NCBI GenBank assembly: GCA_032622095.1
Contig: CP136063.1
Coordinates: 84,169,980 to 84,233,979 of the forward strand
Length of the DNA stretch: 64,000 nucleotides
Origin: Siphonodentalium dalli
Lineage: Eukaryota; Mollusca; Scaphopoda; Gadilida; Siphonodentaliidae
Reading direction: 5' to 3'
Shown here: positions 62,101-64,000 of the stretch, in pieces
Position numbering within the stretch: position 1 is the stretch's first letter
Layout: every line of letters starts with the position of its first letter
The notes under the pieces: model-generated
What the model saw: the letters and a program-made list of their open reading frames with translations, nothing else
What the model was told of the DNA's origin: nothing
Databases searched by the model: none
Translations under genes and position numbers: made by a program

Positions 62101-62767
62101 AACTGAGCAGGGCGGTGCGATATGTAACAGACGTTCAGATAACCATAAATGGGAGAATGTTCGGGGTCGTCGTGGCGACGATGATGTTGATGGTGGTCAT
62201 AAGAGGTTGCACGTCGACCGATTCGGGTTGTCCCATACATATTACGACAAATATACGGGAAAAGTTCTACTGTGCGACATTTCTGGTTCCCAACTGGTCT
62301 AACACTGGCTCTATGAGGTTACGTCGTTACGCTATGCACGCCGTCATGACGGCGAACAGAGCAGAGCAGAGTGTCGGAGCGTAATGTAGAGCCAGTGTCT
62401 AGTCCAGTTTCCAATGAGTTGTCACTTGGTCGGTTATTATTGTTAAAAACTGATGACGTCACAAAATCAGCTTTTGTTCGTTATGAAGTCTATGCATTTC
62501 TATTCCATATATTTATCGACCTATATTATTTTTTCCTATTTTTTTTTGGAGAATCAAGTGGACCATACATGAGTTGATCATTGTTTTTCAGCACCACCGT
62601 CTTATGGTGTATGCACGGGCGGAGAGGAAGAGCCTGGGGCGAACCCGGATGACGGAAACGAAGAAGTTGAGCCGGGCAGTGACGGCGAGGGGCCTGCCGA
62701 CGGGCGAAACGAGTACACCATGGGCCAGAAGAACTTTAATCCAGTGTATCCATTCTATAAATATTAG
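26065..62767 (+). CDS. ARRDC: Alpha-arrestin (arrestin domain-containing protein), 7 coding exons, complete
   Basis: Joined exons 26065-26185, 30931-31065, 42987-43216, 44483-44665, 49259-49444, 58027-58177 and 62592-62767 give 393 codons plus TAG. All six introns are GT-AG and phases match (1,1,0,0,0,1). Residues about 5-162 form an arrestin N domain, with the hallmark YAGQTIDGSVTV near residue 20. A cysteine run (C174-C178) leads into an arrestin C domain, about 180-325, with GYVPGE and EIIVGTIPL. A PPSY motif (P337-Y340) opens an acidic, Gly-rich tail. Family knowledge: alpha-arrestins are cytosolic or endosomal adaptors that use PPxY motifs to bring WW-domain NEDD4-family ligases to receptors and transporters. 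Length is typical for ARRDC2/3/4-like proteins. The second PPxY usual in vertebrate ARRDC3 is not seen; the C-terminus reads NPVYPFYKY instead. Assignment to one vertebrate paralogue is not justified. Introns are 4.7, 11.9, 1.3, 4.6, 8.6 and 4.4 kb. Confidence 0.93.
26237..26420. mobile_element. Palindromic MITE flanked by TTAA (piggyBac-like), intron 1
   Basis: TTAA at 26233-26236 and 26421-26424 flanks CCCTTTCAGTGCCAAGTCC and its complement GGACTTGGCACTGAAAGGG. Arms of about 80 bp are almost perfectly complementary around a short centre near 26328. TTAA target sites and CCC...GGG ends are the piggyBac pattern. It starts 51 bp after the exon 1 donor. Confidence 0.9.
26847..26937. repeat. Hairpin in intron 1
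   Basis: AGGTCCGCAGAACA pairs imperfectly with TGTGCTGTGGACCT. Inside, CCCCACCCCCAGTAATAC pairs exactly with GTATTACTGGGGGTGGGG. Confidence 0.88.
26938..28627. other. Intron 1: no gene; degenerate repeat words and homopolymers
   Basis: Contains a fragment with AGGTCAAGTTCG (about 27480), a single TTTACCCTTTCTATACTAAAT that looks like half a monomer of the left-edge satellite (27417), and G/A/C homopolymer tracts (27841-27950). Nothing coding. Confidence 0.5.
28628..29119 (+). mobile_element. Helitron-like non-autonomous element (3' end well supported)
   Basis: The right end has the Helitron layout: hairpin GTCCCATTGGGAC (29094-29105 region), ten bases, CTAG at 29116-29119, then a host T. 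A candidate 5' end is TC at 28628 after an A. The interior starts with poly-C and a TG microsatellite, then CCGCCCGTCCGCCCGTCTG and a TTGTCCGAGCTTTTATTCCTAC block that is repeated at 28935-28955. No coding capacity. The left boundary is a guess. Confidence 0.6.
29120..30930. other. Intron 1, right part: no gene seen
   Basis: AT-rich intronic DNA with homopolymer C near 29780. A block near 30330-30400 (GACCCATAGCTAATCTACAT, then GTACACGCATCGTCC) looks like repeat debris but has no second copy in the window. Confidence 0.5.
30931..31065 (+). CDS. ARRDC: ARRDC coding exon 2
   Basis: Follows acceptor CACGCAG and ends at donor AG|GTAAGC. It is 135 nt with phase 1 on both sides. The translation GIYLTVKGQANTRF continues the N domain, followed by a strongly basic stretch (GKRRRRRW) and an aromatic segment ending FPVFGR. 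In alpha-arrestins this region is the loop and strand that follow the first sheet. The five-arginine run is more basic than I would expect and may be a lineage trait. Confidence 0.92.
31240..31440 (-). repeat. Single inverted monomer of the 36-38 kb array
   Basis: On the minus strand it reads GTCATTTTGGGGTCATTCGG-type sequence, then CAGCGACCATCTTGGATTTC and AATCCATTAGCATGGG, then CAGACAAACAGTA, in the order of the tandem array at 36.2-38.0 kb. It sits near the start of intron 2. Confidence 0.85.
31441..32423. other. Intron 2: no gene; G/C homopolymer-rich repeat debris
   Basis: GGGGGGTGGG and CCCCCCC tracts (31510-31665) with partly inverted GTCCAAA/TTTGGAC words around AAAACTTCCGAAAACGG. 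No gene. Confidence 0.45.
32424..32662 (+). repeat. Dispersed repeat, copy 1 of 2
   Basis: From GGCCTGTGTCAATGGTACAA to ACACGTAATGATTATTT, about 239 bp, recurs nearly unchanged at 38809-39045 in the same orientation. Confidence 0.95.
32663..34087. other. Intron 2: no gene seen
   Basis: AT-rich DNA. TTTTGCCAATTTCAAGCTAGTTT at about 33893 is a third, partial member of the repeat at 34088 and 34629. Confidence 0.5.
34088..34240 (+). repeat. Dispersed repeat, copy 1 (with 34629-34788)
   Basis: AACAACATTCAGTTGAATGG through TATAGTCACCGACTAACTTC to GCCAATTTCAAGC is repeated at 34629-34788 in the same orientation. Confidence 0.93.
34344..34582. repeat. Inverted repeat with GGAATACGG words
   Basis: GAGGCCCCAACCCCACCCCC at 34344 pairs with GGGGGTGGGGGCCTC near 34565-34580. 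The interior is built from GGAATACGGAATACC words in both orientations. Confidence 0.85.
34629..34788 (+). repeat. Dispersed repeat, copy 2 (with 34088-34240)
   Basis: Same block as 34088-34240 with scattered substitutions. The two copies flank the inverted repeat at 34344-34582. Confidence 0.93.
35012..35405 (+). repeat. Dispersed repeat, copy 1 (with 53605-53980)
   Basis: AAAGACATATTATGGACTTTT through TTACATCTCGATTC and TTAATATATAAGAATGAC-type blocks to GTTTCACATCACTTTAAT is shared, with indels, by 53605-53980 in the same orientation. Confidence 0.9.
35500..36108 (+). repeat. 26-bp tandem array (AAAGACCGAAAAATGTCGTT), left part, split by a SINE
   Basis: Units read AAAGACCGAAAAATGTCGTT then AAACTA. 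They alternate with a longer form that adds GAGATCCAAATACCCC and TATCTTGAGATATT. Copies are seen at 35511-35716, then at 36027-36075 after the SINE, and one diverged copy (AAAGAACGAAATATGTCGTT) at 38042 after the 36.1-38.0 kb element. Confidence 0.93.
35725..36017 (-). mobile_element. tRNA-derived SINE
   Basis: On the minus strand from 36017: GGTGGTCCAGTCGGTAGAGT (A-box-like), then after about 50 nt GCTGGTTCGAACCCCACC (B box GGTTCGAACCC), then a central body with GTGTATCTGGGCAAGTTTGT and GGGGGTCGGTGGTTTCTAC, and a tail of CAACAGCAACAACAA. CTATTAA flanks both ends, a likely target duplication. The body resembles, from memory, the conserved domain of metazoan MetaSINEs; this needs checking. It interrupts the 26-bp array. 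Confidence 0.85.
36109..38033 (+). mobile_element. Element carrying an 11-unit, about 161-bp tandem array (Helitron/pearl-like)
   Basis: Left end: hairpin TAGCTCAACTTTAC / GTAAAGTTTGAGCTA. Right end: AAAGTTGAGCTACA, then the perfect hairpin AGTGTCATTGACACT. Between, the anchor ACAGGTCGTAC or a variant recurs at about 36198, 36350, 36512, 36668, 36834, 36999, 37159, 37316, 37479, 37642 and 37808. Each unit contains CATGGCCGCCAG and CATCTTGGATTT. The flanks are the 26-bp array, so the insertion boundaries are visible. Short inverted ends, terminal hairpins and core tandem repeats recall the pearl/HINE type of non-autonomous Helitron-like elements known in bivalves. All reading frames here are repeats. 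Confidence 0.8.
38320..38660 (+). repeat. Dispersed repeat, copy 1 (with 45310-45670)
   Basis: Shares with 45310-45670 the blocks AAATATAGACAG, TGTTATGTAAACAAA, GGAAATAATAAAGAGCGTTT and CTCTTGTT in the same order and strand. AAAGAGCGTT occurs twice in each. Confidence 0.85.
38809..39045 (+). repeat. Dispersed repeat, copy 2 (with 32424-32662)
   Basis: Near-identical to 32424-32662, with a handful of differences, which implies recent duplication or a young mobile family. Confidence 0.95.
39046..40089. other. Intron 2: no gene; one small duplication
   Basis: TATTTACGATGAGAA, then AAGCAAATAG, occurs twice at 39131-39190. Otherwise plain intronic DNA. Confidence 0.5.
40090..41890 (+). repeat. 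Long-period tandem duplication, second copy lacks the Helitron
   Basis: Blocks such as CATGTGCATGTTTTCACG, GTTCTCACGACTGGTTA, TGGGATTGGCGTG or its variant, TATATTGCATGGGACCATGT, GGGGTTAGGGTGTGCGTACT and TCACATCGTCACAGAGGGGT occur in the same order in 40090-41360 and 41362-41890. Without the 725-bp insertion in copy 1, both units are about 530-550 bp. The long open frames at 41104-41923 fall in this repeat and match nothing. Confidence 0.9.
40299..41023 (-). mobile_element. Non-autonomous Helitron, 725 bp, with empty-site control
   Basis: On the minus strand the insert starts TCTAAGATATATTTTGGG after a host A. It ends AGCCCGGACGAAGTCGGG, TCCACCAG, CTAG before a host T. That is the Helitron hallmark: 5' TC, a 3' hairpin (CCC-GAC / GTC-GGG) eight bases from CTAG, insertion between A and T, no target duplication. 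The paralogous unit at about 41555 reads TATATTGCATGGGACC with no insert. The interior is a tandem of 90-140-bp units with GATTTGACCTTGAATTGAC, AAGGTCAAGGTCAGGTCGG and AAAACACTCCCGGACAAA words. No Rep/helicase. Confidence 0.88.
41935..41990 (+). repeat. Fragment of the 36-38 kb array monomer
   Basis: AGCATCCGTCTTGGATTTTA, then CTCTTTGCAT, matches the monomer words AGCCATCTTGGATTTTACTC and CTTTGTATGA. It is a short stray piece. Confidence 0.6.
41991..42986. other. Intron 2, right part: no gene seen
   Basis: No recognisable repeat or frame until the exon 3 acceptor at 42986. Confidence 0.5.
42987..43216 (+). CDS. ARRDC: ARRDC coding exon 3 (end of arrestin N domain)
   Basis: Acceptor TCTGCAG, donor GGT|GTGAGT. 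It encodes about residues 86-162. Characteristic pieces are LPAGQHVFPFQCQLPPNLPS and the strand around HVRYIALGNIDKPWKFD, followed by a hydrophobic FCLLCPLDLN. These match the order of conserved elements in the second half of the arrestin N fold. Two other-frame reading frames overlap here and are shadows. Confidence 0.94.
43494..44434. mobile_element. MITE family 2, long copy (0.94 kb), intron 3
   Basis: Left end TGTCCTGCTAATGTGCTATG and right end AAATTAGCAGGACCACTGG (inverted), continuing through ATGATGCTAG / ACCAGCATCATA. These are the termini of the 122-bp element at 8835. The 800-bp interior is non-coding AT-rich DNA. The element takes up most of intron 3 and ends about 45 bp before exon 4. 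Confidence 0.82.
44483..44665 (+). CDS. ARRDC: ARRDC coding exon 4 (Cys run, start of arrestin C domain)
   Basis: Encodes 61 whole codons, residues 163-223, ending at donor GATG|GTAAGT. The translation has a CCCCC run, then SAPISGSLSVPKKGYVPGE, the conserved entry into the arrestin C domain. Two in-frame acceptors are possible: TTGTAG before 44483 (chosen for its better pyrimidine tract) and GAGCAG before 44504, which would drop seven residues. A 0.94-kb fold-back transposon ends about 45 bp upstream of this acceptor. Confidence 0.88.
44666..45160. other. Intron 4, left part: short CTGT microsatellite, otherwise nothing
   Basis: Just after the exon 4 donor, CTGTCTGTCTGTCTATCTATCTG forms a short tetranucleotide run near 44671. 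Nothing else was recognised. Confidence 0.5.
45165..45332 (+). mobile_element. Probable LINE/SINE 3' end with TTGACT tail
   Basis: A TTTTGTATTTTGTATTTTGT run is followed by CATAAATTTTCTTGACGAAG, GCAATAAGACTATTGACTTG and ACTTG. A terminal simple repeat after an AATAA-type stretch is the usual 3' end of CR1/L2/RTE-like retrotransposons. No attached coding region was recognised. Confidence 0.4.
45310..45670 (+). repeat. Dispersed repeat, copy 2 (with 38320-38660)
   Basis: See 38320-38660. The two AAAGAGCGTT words, the ATGTAAACAAA block and the GGAAATAATAAAG block are retained. The copies differ enough to suggest an old family. Confidence 0.85.
45646..45765 (+). repeat. 60-bp tandem duplication
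   Basis: GCAGGCTCTTGTTAACGTAC, then ACCATCGTACGTCTTGGCGA and CAATATACTATTT, is immediately repeated with two or three changes. The palindrome GTACACCATCGTAC is in each. Confidence 0.93.
46700..47505 (+). pseudogene. Probable retrotransposon ORF1-like fragment, intron 4
   Basis: Frame 46835-47448 is open for about 204 codons without an early Met. It contains a KSPSRRRKDTVRRAGWIKK block, a style common in the N-terminal/ORF1 region of invertebrate LINE-associated proteins, then a Ser/Thr/Pro-rich stretch and TSNSYGSNSAEQLL. It ends LETQ-stop, followed by A/AG-rich DNA (AAAAAAAGAAGCGAAAAAAG). A stop at 46830 and a second overlapping frame (46709-47017) suggest a frameshift. GC content is higher than in the neighbourhood. 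No RT domain follows. The function is inferred from style only. Confidence 0.4.
47506..49032. other. Intron 4: no gene; G/C homopolymer block
   Basis: 48155-48212 is a run of Gs and then Cs around GCACGTGC, partly self-complementary. The rest is AT-rich with no recognised feature. Confidence 0.5.
49033..49085. repeat. Perfect 53-bp palindrome, intron 4
   Basis: TTAGTATGTTATTCGTGGCT, then ACCATT, is followed, after a single central T at 49059, by its exact reverse complement. There are no mismatches over 26 bp arms and the loop is one base. It lies 173 bp before exon 5. Confidence 0.95.
49259..49444 (+). CDS. ARRDC: ARRDC coding exon 5 (arrestin C domain core)
   Basis: Starts after ATTCCAG and ends at CAG|GTTAGT, 62 codons, phase 0 at both ends. 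Residues 224-285 begin VTTFLAGGGRKE and end MHCNIIHIHYYLQ; the closing strand with its C-x-I-I pattern is typical of alpha-arrestin C domains. A second AG at 49277 is rejected because it breaks phase with exon 4. Two poly-C tracts lie just upstream (49158-49203). Confidence 0.9.
49618..49682. mobile_element. Solo end of MITE family 2
   Basis: GCCATCAGCATAACGGCAAT, then TAACCAGCAC and ATAATAGCATATTAGCAG, aligns with the right end of the 43.5-44.4 kb element (AGCATCATAACAATTCATCAG, ATAATAGCAAATTAGCAGG). No partner end is nearby. Confidence 0.65.
49861..52341. mobile_element. Large fold-back transposon, 2.48 kb, 8-bp target duplication
   Basis: ATTGATTA flanks both sides (49853-49860 and 52342-52349). 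Ends GGGATCTACTAAAAGACGGG and CCCGTCTTTTAGTAGATCCC are inverted. The outer 70 bp hold several GACGGGACGGAACG words. Arms of roughly 690 bp (left, to 50540) and 800 bp (right, from 51545) contain two and three copies of a unit of about 210-250 bp with CATTTTCATGTTTGGGTGAC, GTTAGTCTAATATATACTAA and CATTCCGCCGAACGAAAATC. The centre carries another repeat family (50560-51020). No transposase. An 8-bp duplication fits hAT- or Merlin-type or Foldback-like mobilisation. Confidence 0.92.
50560..51020 (-). repeat. Inverted copy of the 18.3-19.3 kb repeat, inside the fold-back element
   Basis: Contains TTGGTTATGGCCCATCGATT, AAGTCATTTGCATAACCTAA, GTTAAACTGAGTTCGG and CTGCTGAACTG. These are the reverse complements of the words in 18310-19325, and the block ends with the same CTGCTGATCAGCAGCTGATTC palindrome. 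Confidence 0.85.
52350..52939. other. Intron 5: no gene seen
   Basis: AT-rich DNA between two inverted-repeat structures. The 63-codon frame at 52469 matches no family I know. Confidence 0.5.
53605..53980 (+). repeat. Dispersed repeat, copy 2 (with 35012-35405)
   Basis: Same ordered blocks as 35012-35405: AAAGACATATTATGGACTTG, TTGTAAATATTTACATCTCG, TTAATATATAAGAATGACAA and GTTTCGCATCACTTTAATGA. Confidence 0.9.
54846..55229 (-). pseudogene. Non-LTR retrotransposon RT C-terminal fragment
   Basis: The minus-strand frame 55229-54879 reads KQRKATKLVRQI, YRERMIRLNLMSLKYRIFRG, DLIELYKLLNG, RTRGHNEKL, then FFTKRVVNSWNSLPDFAV. This is the region C-terminal to the reverse transcriptase domain in CR1/L2/Jockey-type LINEs. 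The following APTLDQF would continue the domain but is preceded by TAG. Upstream on the same strand a VRPIIEY block survives in another frame. It is a dead 3'-end piece in the opposite orientation to the host gene. Confidence 0.9.
55774..56655. other. Intron 5: GTTGGAAATTT-type degenerate words
   Basis: From about 56080 the words GTTGGAAATTT, GTTGGACATTTC and TTGGACATTTCTAAC recur irregularly, and they continue to about 57060 inside the next element. The 150-codon frame at 56258-56710 has no recognisable domain and runs into the inverted repeat. Confidence 0.5.
56665..57405. mobile_element. Inverted-repeat element, about 740 bp
   Basis: TCCAGTTACATGCTCAGATA, then ACATGTAAACCGCTGACACA and CAGGGACGTGGCGAAAAGGG, on the left (56672-56772) is complementary to 57303-57405 on the right, ending GTGCATGTAACTGGA. 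The loop holds TTGGAAA words and a G-run at 57126. Confidence 0.88.
57250..57455 (+). repeat. 43-bp direct repeat flanking the right arm
   Basis: AATTCGTCTGTTCGCCATTT, then TGAGGAACAGTTTTACATTC and TA, occurs at about 57252 and again at about 57414, on either side of the right arm of the element above. Confidence 0.93.
57456..58026. other. Intron 5, right end: no gene seen
   Basis: Open frames on both strands at 57445-57845 have no recognisable domain. Confidence 0.45.
58027..58177 (+). CDS. ARRDC: ARRDC coding exon 6 (end of arrestin C domain)
   Basis: Acceptor TTTCCAG, donor GC|GTAAGT. Encodes ISVDPGALTFNLLVPVEI followed by IVGTIPLRQTFPQYW, matching the conserved final strand and the VIGTIPL signature of alpha-arrestins, then a linker toward the tail. 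151 nt, leaving one base for the split proline codon completed in exon 7. Confidence 0.94.
58493..58660. mobile_element. Fold-back MITE, family 3 (GGGAGACATT/TTTGTC-GCCCGC), copy A
   Basis: GAGATTTGTCACCCGCTCGA, then GAACGGAATGTCTCCC, pairs with GGGAGACATTCCGTTCTCGA and GCGGGTGACAAATC around GAGGAGCGCAGCTTC. Outer parts pair ACAGTTGTCGCCC with GGGCAACAACTGT. Confidence 0.92.
59336..59873. mobile_element. Inverted-repeat element with ATGCAAATTAGCAAACACCA ends
   Basis: ATGCAAATTAGCAAACACCA at 59336 and TGGTGTTTGCTAATTTGCAT ending at 59873 are exact inverted repeats. Inside are a MITE family 3 relative (GGGCGACA, TTTGTCGCCCG at 59480-59540) and a hairpin pairing GCCAATCAGAAG with CTTCTGATTGGC (59558-59650). 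Confidence 0.88.
60555..60682. mobile_element. Fold-back MITE, family 3, copy B
   Basis: ACAAAACAGTTATCACCC, GTGAGACACGGGGATTTGTC and GCC pair with GGGCGATAACTGT and GGCGACAAATCCCCGTGTCTCAC around CTCTCGAGTG near 60613. Confidence 0.92.
60683..62290. other. Intron 6: no gene recognised
   Basis: CCGAGGGAGACATGTC at about 61256 is a stray MITE family 3 end. The 170-codon frame at 61790-62302 is the longest in the window but matches no family and ends inside the next MITE. Confidence 0.45.
62291..62410. mobile_element. Hairpin MITE, intron 6
   Basis: AACTGGTCTAACACTGGCTC on the left pairs with GAGCCAGTGTCTAGTCCAGT on the right, with an imperfect middle around GCCGTCATGACGGC. It ends about 180 bp before exon 7. 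Confidence 0.88.
62592..62767 (+). CDS. ARRDC: ARRDC coding exon 7 (PPxY tail and stop)
   Basis: Follows acceptor TTTTTCAG. The split codon gives proline, then PPSYGVC, a WW-domain-binding PPxY site in the usual place just after the C domain. The remaining 53 residues are rich in Glu, Asp, Gly and Pro and end NPVYPFYKY before TAG at 62765-62767. The tail is shorter than in vertebrate ARRDC3 and lacks a second PPxY; an alternative last exon beyond this window cannot be excluded. Confidence 0.9.
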
Positions 62768-62796
62768 TCAAGTGACAAGAAGCGAGCCACATAATA

Positions 62797-63002
62797 CAGT
62801 AATGCCATAAAAAATCGACTTCTTAACCACAGCAGAATTATGGGTAATTTTTCAGGATTTAGTCGGAAATATGGATTGTTGCCATTCATCGGTGCAAGAG
62901 CTTTCCGATGAGAGGCAAAAAGCCATATTTCCGACTAAATCCTGAACAATTACCCATATCTCTGATGTGGTTAAGGAGTCAACTATTTAGGGCATTATTT
63001 TA
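62797..63002. mobile_element. Fold-back MITE, family 1, copy C (3' flank of ARRDC)
   Basis: Starts after TA at 62795 with CAGTAATGCCATAAAAAATC and continues TTAACCACAGCAGAATTATG, with complementary right arm GTGGTTAAGGAGTCAACTAT and TTAGGGCATTATTTTA. The right terminus has lost its final CTG. Its left end is 30 bp past the ARRDC stop codon. Confidence 0.88.
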
Positions 63003-63049
63003 TAGAGTACATATGTTTGCTGATATATCTATCTATTATATGGTTCCCC

Positions 63050-63055
63050 ATTAAA
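63050..63055 (+). promoter_or_regulatory. Candidate poly(A) signal ATTAAA
   Basis: First ATTAAA-type hexamer downstream of the ARRDC stop that lies past the MITE at 62797-63002. A canonical AATAAA follows at 63665-63670. Either could end the transcript; if so the MITE hairpin would be part of the 3' UTR. No cDNA evidence is available. Confidence 0.25.
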
Positions 63056-63664
63056 TAGTGGAAAATTGCCGCAACGTAAACATCGTATTTACTGTCTAGA
63101 CCGACAGTAAAGATATAATTATGTTATTAAAAAATTAGATCTTCACTGTCGCTTACTTCCGATAAAATCACCGAATAATAGCGAACGAAAATCAATGCGC
63201 TACGGAACTACCTGTATGAACACCCAAGTCATTCTGATTCGGACAGTGACTCAGACTTTTTGAAAGTAATTTGTTGACAGTTCTCAAAACGTGTTTCTAA
63301 ATTCGACAGGAAGTGTAAATTATTGATTTTTTCTGTTAAGTATAAAAATAGAATGGCAATCTTGTCCGCAACGAAATTGATCAAAAAGACTTGTTTAAAC
63401 TGAAATGATGTTATTATTTCGTGATTAGAATGATATCTTATTGTTATTTGGGATATTAAATTGGTATCCGTCCATAATTTTTTGTCGCGTTTAGTGATAA
63501 TTTGTGTTAACTATTTTATTTAAAGGACGACTGATTTCTCGCCATTTTTTGTCGCGTTTAGTGATAATTTGTGTTAACTATTATAACCTATACATGCTCA
63601 TATGTGTTGGCTATCAGCTGGCGAACAACAATCAATTTTCAACTGAATTAAGGAATATTATTAC

Positions 63665-63670
63665 AATAAA
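63665..63670 (+). promoter_or_regulatory. Candidate poly(A) signal AATAAA
   Basis: Canonical hexamer about 900 bp after the ARRDC stop codon in AT-rich DNA, where such words occur often by chance. It is listed as the distal alternative to 63050. Confidence 0.2.
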
Positions 63671-64000
63671 AATAATTATTTACATAGTTAAAGCATATAT
63701 AATAAATAGAACACCTATGGTGTTTTGTGTGAATACCATATTATTTCCTGAGTTGAAAATTGACATTTCCACTGCTAGTCACTCATGAAATAATTATTAT
63801 ATTCACTCAAAAACATAGGTATAATCTATCGATAAAAGTACCGGGGGAACTCCGGTCAACATGACTTTCTAAATTGATCTCAGTCGTTATGACTTGTATA
63901 TCAAATATATTTATCACTGCTAACTTCTTGCCTTAGTCGTAGTCATAGTCATTATTACTAAGTCACGTTAGTTAGTCATATTGACTAACCTCATCGGAGA

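Larger units (their letters stand above)
63003..64000. other. Right edge: AT-rich DNA with one 36-bp direct repeat
   Basis: TTTTGTCGCGTTTAGTGATA, then ATTTGTGTTAACTATT, occurs at about 63480 and again at about 63548. No gene seen. Confidence 0.6.

Noticed and set aside
61790-62302. 170-codon frame, the longest in the window, as a host gene or exon
   Set aside because: No recognisable domain, low-complexity basic/acidic stretches, and it ends inside a hairpin MITE in intron 6. Expression data would be needed to revive it.

Overview
This window is eukaryotic nuclear DNA. It is AT-rich, crowded with transposon debris, and holds one recognisable spliced protein-coding gene, in seven coding exons over about 37 kb on the + strand. 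No operon, ribosome-binding-site-led gene run or CRISPR array was seen. The repeat style suggests a marine invertebrate, plausibly a mollusc or other lophotrochozoan: the word TACATGTA recurs very often, there is an array of about 160-bp monomers with hairpin ends, a tRNA-derived SINE, decayed CR1/L2/Jockey-type LINE pieces, and many fold-back MITEs. The taxon is an inference; a database search would settle it.

The gene is an alpha-arrestin (arrestin domain-containing protein, ARRDC family). Coding exons lie at 26065-26185, 30931-31065, 42987-43216, 44483-44665, 49259-49444, 58027-58177 and 62592-62767. Every junction uses GT/AG and every phase matches, giving a 393-residue protein with an N-terminal arrestin domain, a C-terminal arrestin domain and one PPxY motif in a short acidic tail. 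By family knowledge it is an adaptor that recruits NEDD4-type ubiquitin ligases to membrane cargo.

Layout. 1-1980: 45-bp satellite with a longer period of about 545 bp. 2-13 kb: inverted-repeat DNA elements, several with TA target duplications. 13.7-16 kb: tandem and inverted tandem arrays. 16.1-16.9 kb: dead LINE reverse transcriptase. 18-19.3 kb: diverged tandem array. 21-25.7 kb: fold-back elements and a 1.2-kb element bounded by GAAGTCGGCCCA repeats, ending about 400 bp before the gene. 26-62.8 kb: the ARRDC gene, whose introns hold a TTAA-flanked MITE, two Helitron-like elements (one with an internal empty-site control), a 26-bp array hit by a SINE and by a higher-order-repeat element, a 2.5-kb fold-back element with an 8-bp target duplication, LINE remnants and many hairpins. 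62.8-64 kb: a MITE 30 bp past the stop codon, then plain AT-rich DNA.

I did not find a convincing new enzymatic or defence system. The unusual content is structural: a very high density of long palindromic elements, nested insertions whose order can be read, and two tandem arrays with higher-order periodicity. Coordinates of repeats were read by eye and may be off by a few bases; no identities were computed.
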